A DNA stretch of 42,007 nt from an uncultured Mycoplasmatota bacterium. Lineage in GTDB: Bacteria > Bacillota_I > Bacilli_A > RF39 > UBA660. Positions 38,041-42,007 of the stretch are shown here, one piece after another; the stretch's first letter is position 1, and every line of letters begins with the position of its first letter. The notes under the pieces were generated by a model. It was not told the origin of the DNA. It saw only the letters and a list, made by a program, of their open reading frames with translations, and did not search any database. The DNA is taken from NCBI GenBank assembly GCA_946528555.1, contig CAMMYS010000037.1, positions 1 through 42,007 of the forward strand, read 5' to 3'. The position numbers were made by a program, and so were the translations under genes.

Positions 38041-40314
38041 TTAACGACCACAACAGTCGTAGCAATTTACTTTTTCCATTTCTACGCCTTCACCTTCATG
38101 TCGACCACATCTAGGACATACATCCTTGATAACCCCAACATATCCACAAACTGGGTCTCTATCTACTGGATGGTTAATAGCACCATATCCAATATCATTA
38201 TCATGCATTATTCTAACAACTGATTCAAATGCATCTACATTATTTACTGTATCACCATCAAGTTCAACATATGAAATATGTCCTGCATTAGTAAATTTAT
38301 GATATGGACCTTCAACTTCCATTTTATGTTTAACAGTTGTCTTATAATAAACTGGTACATGGAATGAGTTAGTATAGTAATCTCTATCTGTAACTCCTTT
38401 AATTTTTCCATATATAGATCTATCTATAGCAACAAATCTACCAGATAATCCTTCAGCAGGTGTTGCTAAGCAAGTAAAGTTAAGATTATATTCTTTAGTA
38501 TATTCATCGCAATTTTTTCTCATGTGTTCAACTATTTCTAAACCTAATTTTTGAGCCTTATCACTTTCACCATGATGTTCACCAATTAGTGCTTTTAATG
38601 TTTCAGCAAGACCAATGAATCCGATTGATAATGTTCCATGTTTTAGAACTGTTCTTAATCTTGTAGTATCATCCATATTTTCACTATTAATCCACACATG
38701 TGATCCTAATAAGAATTTAAAGTTAGCTCTTGTTTTAGAACATTGACATTCAAATCTTTGTAATAGTTGATTTTTAACTAATTCCATAGTTTCATCTAAT
38801 TCTTTATAGAAACCTTTCATATCAGCTTTATCTCTCTCACCTAAAGCAATACCATGTTTAATTGCTATTCTTGGTAAGTTAACTGATGTGAAACTTAAGT
38901 TTCCACGTCCTGGTGTAACACTAGGTCCACAAACATTAGCTAAAACTCTAGTTCTACATCCCATATATCCAACTTCTGTATTGAAGTCACCATCTACTAA
39001 GAATGGTTTATTAAAACTTGAATCTAAGAATGAGAAGTTAGGAAATAATCTTTTAGCAGATACTCTACAAGCTAATCTAAATAAATCATAGCTTGGATCT
39101 TCCTTAAAGTAATTAACCCCTTCCTTAACCTTAAATATAGATATTGGGAATATAGGTGTTTCACCATGTCCTAAACCTGCATCAGTAGCAAGTAAATAAT
39201 TTTTAATTACCATTCTACCTTCAGGACTAGTATCAGTACCAAAGTTAACTGAACTAAATGGTACTTGAGCTCCTGCTCTTGAATGCATTGTATTTAAATT
39301 ATGAATAAATGCTTCCATAGCTTGGAAAGTAGCTCTATCAGTTTTCTTCATAGCATTTTCATATGCTGTTTTAAAGATTTCTTCTACTTTTTTACTCTTT
39401 GATGTAAAATCTTCAAATATATTTAAATCAAATTCGATACTTTCTAATTTATCTATCATTTCGATAATTTTATCAAACTTAACAAGTTCTTTAAAACCTT
39501 CAAAATCTAAAAGTTCACTTAATTCTTGTTTGAATTCTTTTTTAAATGTTTTCAATACTCCTGGAGCCATATAATAATCAAATGCTGGTATACTTTGTCC
39601 ACCATGTTGTTCATTTTGATTTGCTTGAATTGCAATTGCAGCTAAAGCTGCATAAGATGCAATTGAATTTGGTGTTCTAAGAAAACCATGTCCTGTTGAA
39701 AATCCATTTTTAAATAATTTATTTAAATCGATTTGAGTACAAGTTGTTGTTCCCATTGCCCAGAAATCTAAATCATGGATATGAATATATCCTTCATCGT
39801 GTGCTTTAGCAAATTTTGAATCCATCAAATATGCTTTAGCAAATTCCCTAGATACTGTAGATCCAAAGTGAAGCATAGTTCCCATTGGTCCATCACCATC
39901 AACATTAGCATTTTCTCTTTTAGCATTCTCTTCATTTGCTGATTTAAGTCCTAATGCTTCTATTGATTTAACAAATTTATGTTGTTGTTTAACAACAAAT
40001 GCTTCTCTTGAAGCTGTTCTTCTTTCTCTATATCCTTTAAATGATTCATATACTTCATCATATTTAAGTTTCTTTAATACTACCTCAATAGCATCACTTA
40101 CGTCTTCTACTCCAATAGTCTTTCTATCTTTGTACTCCTTTTTAATATAATCAAGTACTTTTTCCTTTACTTTGTTTACTTCTTTTTCATCATATTCCTC
40201 GTAAACACTGTCAAAGCTCTTCTTAATAGCAATAGCTACTTTAATATCATTGAAGTTTACTCTTTGACCACTACGTTTAACGACAATGATGTCATCAAAA
40301 AAATCCCTTTCCAT
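38041..40314 (-). CDS. nrdD: anaerobic ribonucleoside-triphosphate reductase large subunit lacking its glycyl-radical end
   Basis: 757 residues from the ATG at 40314 (AAGGTGAGG upstream; the GTG at 40332 is in that site). An N-terminal ATP-cone (VVKRSGQRVNFNDIKVAIAI, allosteric) precedes the reductase barrel. Catalytic-region landmarks are TTTCTQIDL, PFSSVNFGTD, YMGCRTRVLANVCGP and RGNLSFTSVNLPR. The C-terminus is a Cys-rich zinc region (VCGY, CPRC) that ends NCYDCCGR and then stops. The RxxGY radical motif that should follow GEGV is absent and is supplied by the 52-aa ORF downstream. Reduces NTPs to dNTPs without oxygen. Confidence 0.93.
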   Translation of the reverse strand: MERDFFDDIIVVKRSGQRVNFNDIKVAIAIKKSFDSVYEEYDEKEVNKVKEKVLDYIKKEYKDRKTIGVEDVSDAIEVVLKKLKYDEVYESFKGYRERRTASREAFVVKQQHKFVKSIEALGLKSANEENAKRENANVDGDGPMGTMLHFGSTVSREFAKAYLMDSKFAKAHDEGYIHIHDLDFWAMGTTTCTQIDLNKLFKNGFSTGHGFLRTPNSIASYAALAAIAIQANQNEQHGGQSIPAFDYYMAPGVLKTFKKEFKQELSELLDFEGFKELVKFDKIIEMIDKLESIEFDLNIFEDFTSKSKKVEEIFKTAYENAMKKTDRATFQAMEAFIHNLNTMHSRAGAQVPFSSVNFGTDTSPEGRMVIKNYLLATDAGLGHGETPIFPISIFKVKEGVNYFKEDPSYDLFRLACRVSAKRLFPNFSFLDSSFNKPFLVDGDFNTEVGYMGCRTRVLANVCGPSVTPGRGNLSFTSVNLPRIAIKHGIALGERDKADMKGFYKELDETMELVKNQLLQRFECQCSKTRANFKFLLGSHVWINSENMDDTTRLRTVLKHGTLSIGFIGLAETLKALIGEHHGESDKAQKLGLEIVEHMRKNCDEYTKEYNLNFTCLATPAEGLSGRFVAIDRSIYGKIKGVTDRDYYTNSFHVPVYYKTTVKHKMEVEGPYHKFTNAGHISYVELDGDTVNNVDAFESVVRIMHDNDIGYGAINHPVDRDPVCGYVGVIKDVCPRCGRHEGEGVEMEKVNCYDCCGR

Positions 40315-40364
40315 AAAATTAATATCCCTCACCTTTTTGATTAGTCGTTATCTAATCTAATACA

Positions 40365-40392
40365 ATCTTATCACATCCAAATTTTTTGTAAA
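40365..40392 (-). promoter_or_regulatory. nrd operon promoter
   Basis: TTTACA (40387-40392), a 16-base spacer, TAAGAT (40365-40370). No clear NrdR box pair was seen in the 263-base gap upstream of nrdD. Confidence 0.6.
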
Positions 40393-40530
40393 TGTTTTTT
40401 AATAACATTTTTTCAAAATTAACAAAATTTTACATCTTGACTTTTTTATTTTTTTATCATAAAAAACATTTATACTAGTATTTAAGGCAAAAATTGAATA
40501 TTAGACCTTATTTGTTCGCTTTACACAAAT

Positions 40531-40560
40531 AAAAACCAAGCAATTTAATGCTTGATTTTT
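40531..40560 (-). terminator. terminator of the zincin-like gene
   Basis: AAATCAAGCA/TGCTTGGTTT stem followed on minus by T-rich sequence, 17 bases after the stop at 40578. Confidence 0.75.
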
Positions 40561-40577
40561 GGCTTAAAATAAGGGAA

Positions 40578-42007
40578 TTATTTTAGCACTTTTTGTAATT
40601 TACACCCACTTTGTTGCATAGTGTGTATATTTCTTGCGCAAATTAAATTTGTATATATTCCGTTATGTGTTTTTAATTTAACTTCATCAATTAAAATTAG
40701 CAGTTTATTTAATTTTGCATTTATTAAATTACTGTTTATTTCATTTATTACATTATAATTTAGGTTTAACATATATACTATTGAACCAATTCTCTTAATA
40801 ATTCTATTTACTTTTGAATTTACTTTATAAATACTTCTTTCTTTTGATTCATTACATATATTAATAATATTATTTAATTCACTTATTTCATATAAACCCA
40901 AATCTATTAATTTATTTATAACTCTTTTCTTACTTGTATAGTCTAAATTATTAATTATTATAGCTTTACCACTATTTATATCTTCTAAATAGAATATTCT
41001 AAATATATCTTTTATATCTTTGTGATTAGATAGACTATACTCAGTATTTAATAATGTAATAAAGTCTTTTCTAGTACCATCTTCATTATATATGTATTTT
41101 AGTGTCTCATAATCATTTATTACAGATGGATCTTCTTTAATAATTTTATCTAGTAATTTAACATTATATGTTATATCTTCAAGTACATTTTCATATCTTT
41201 CAATATGTTTAAAGTTTGCAACTATATTAATTTTTTCTAATAATCTATTTTTGTTAGCTTTTCTTAAGTATCTTTTATTATTACTATACTTAGATAATAC
41301 CTTACATACTAAACTCCATCCATAATATTCTGCATCTAATTCAGTTTCACTATTAAAATAATTCAATATAAAATCATCATGTTTACAAAATAATTTATTT
41401 ATAAACCAATAAAATGAAGTTAAATTAATTCTTTTGTTTTTAACTGATTGATATTGCTTTCTATGCTTCATCTCATGTCCAACTGCTTGGATTAGTTCTA
41501 TAAAATTTTCTTTAGTTAGTTTTCTTATATTAATAAATACATAATCTTTATTAGGATTATATTCTCCTGAAGTAAATGTTAGAGGACATTTATTTACAAA
41601 ATTATAAGAAGTGTAATAAACATCTTTATCTGGTACATTTAACTCTTTAGAAGCCAAATAAGCACTATATTTAACGATAAACTCTCCTACTAGTATAGAA
41701 TTATTACTATTTATATTATTAATTAAATATCTATATGTTTTATCTGTTAAAACAGTTTCTTTCCCTATTAAACTAATAACTAGTCTTAAATACTTTTCAT
41801 CAATACAAGTACCTTTTTTAATACTATTTATAAAATGAGTGTATTCATCTATTAATTTCTTTTTAAAACCATTTATTTCTTTTAATTGTTTTTTACTAAA
41901 AAATCTATATATTTTTTCATTATCAAATATCTTACTATCAAATATTATATATTTATTATCTTTAAATTCGTTATAAATAAAAGAAGTATATTGTTTTATT
42001 ATACCAG
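40578..42007 (-). CDS. zincin-like protein with HExxH motif, 5' end cut by the window edge
   Basis: The frame is open from the stop at 40578 to the right edge without an interruption, so at least 475 residues are encoded; the internal TTG at 41657 is not the start. A metal-site motif HEMKH lies in VGHEMKHRKQYQ, and about 45 residues later TELDAEYYGW could give the third ligand (Glu or Asp). The rest is Asn/Ile/Lys-rich and helical; no membrane helix or signal is visible. The motif suggests a metalloprotease of unknown family. Function and true length remain open. Confidence 0.6.
   Translation of the reverse strand, partial: GIIKQYTSFIYNEFKDNKYIIFDSKIFDNEKIYRFFSKKQLKEINGFKKKLIDEYTHFINSIKKGTCIDEKYLRLVISLIGKETVLTDKTYRYLINNINSNNSILVGEFIVKYSAYLASKELNVPDKDVYYTSYNFVNKCPLTFTSGEYNPNKDYVFINIRKLTKENFIELIQAVGHEMKHRKQYQSVKNKRINLTSFYWFINKLFCKHDDFILNYFNSETELDAEYYGWSLVCKVLSKYSNNKRYLRKANKNRLLEKINIVANFKHIERYENVLEDITYNVKLLDKIIKEDPSVINDYETLKYIYNEDGTRKDFITLLNTEYSLSNHKDIKDIFRIFYLEDINSGKAIIINNLDYTSKKRVINKLIDLGLYEISELNNIINICNESKERSIYKVNSKVNRIIKRIGSIVYMLNLNYNVINEINSNLINAKLNKLLILIDEVKLKTHNGIYTNLICARNIHTMQQSGCKLQKVLK

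Noticed and set aside
38012..38045. nrdD split explained by a frameshift or sequencing error
   Set aside because: The small ORF has its own ribosome binding site and ATG, both proteins contain GEGV, and the large ORF ends in an unrelated Cys-rich tail, so one or two base changes would not restore a standard fused protein.
38090..38150. VCGYVG in the NrdD tail as the glycyl-radical site
   Set aside because: It lies before the CPRC zinc pair and lacks the preceding Arg-Arg; it matches the zinc region, not RRxxGY.
40333..40530. NrdR boxes upstream of nrdD
   Set aside because: The gap has AT-rich partial palindromes but no pair of ACACWATATATWGTGT-like boxes.
1..42007. Mycoplasma genetic code (TGA as Trp)
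   Set aside because: TGA ends several genes at tight ATGA overlaps (for example 13658 and 19132), and Trp positions use TGG.
1..42007. Mobile elements, prophage, CRISPR arrays or an antiphage system
   Set aside because: No transposase, integrase, Cas protein or regularly spaced repeats were seen on either strand.

Overview
This is a very AT-rich chromosomal stretch from a low-GC Firmicute. It most resembles the uncultured, genome-reduced gut lineages near the Bacilli/Mollicutes border (RF39-like); that placement is inference. Supporting signs are the dnaB-dnaI-...-thrS order known from Bacillus, two T-box leaders upstream of aminoacyl-tRNA synthetase operons, GGTGA/GGAGG ribosome binding sites, a B. 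subtilis-type MurC, YqeG/YqeH/Obg, endonuclease-type MutL and an oxygen-sensitive class III ribonucleotide reductase. TGA is used as a stop and Trp is TGG, so the code is standard and not the mycoplasma code. No mobile element, prophage, CRISPR array or rRNA was seen.

Layout. 1-1.7 kb: unknown proteins, then tRNA-Thr(CGT), tRNA-Gln(CTG) and tmRNA, all on minus. 1.7-3.5 kb: a phosphatidyltransferase, a membrane-anchored thioredoxin-like protein and a membrane-anchored EIIB-like domain, both of the latter lacking canonical active-site Cys. 3.5-7.9 kb: a degenerate phosphoesterase with a CPBP protease, a Tyr T-box operon (dut-tyrS), and rpmG-efp. 8.0-11.8 kb: two tRNAs, a flippase-like membrane protein, murC and small unknowns. 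11.9-15 kb: a three-gene ABC-2 exporter behind a leader RNA with competing hairpins and a 22-codon ORF. 15-20.4 kb: T-box-ORF-thrS and dnaB-dnaI. 20.4-24.2 kb: a TPM-domain/zinc-ribbon envelope operon. 24.2-29 kb: uvrC, a possible glycosyltransferase, a one-domain YigZ, rpsT and a transglutaminase-like protein. 28.8-33.1 kb: the yqeG-yqeH-mutL-(61 aa)-miaA operon. 33.2-37.2 kb: a pilin-like protein, small proteins, obgE and an LRR protein. 37.3-40.3 kb: the anaerobic ribonucleotide reductase operon. 40.6-42 kb: a zincin-like protein running off the right edge.

The most unusual point is the nrd operon. The large NrdD subunit ends in a Cys-rich tail without a glycyl-radical motif. A separate 52-residue ORF between nrdD and nrdG carries exactly that missing piece (RRITGY...), so the reductase appears to be built from two polypeptides, with the radical on a small one. 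Other notable points are three genes predicted to have leaderless mRNAs, divergent promoters that share one -35 sequence (ssrA versus pgsA-like), intrinsic terminators folded over stop codons in most operons, and several proteins with recognisable folds but substituted catalytic residues. Many apparent upstream starts are GTG triplets inside GGTGA ribosome binding sites; starts here were corrected on that basis.
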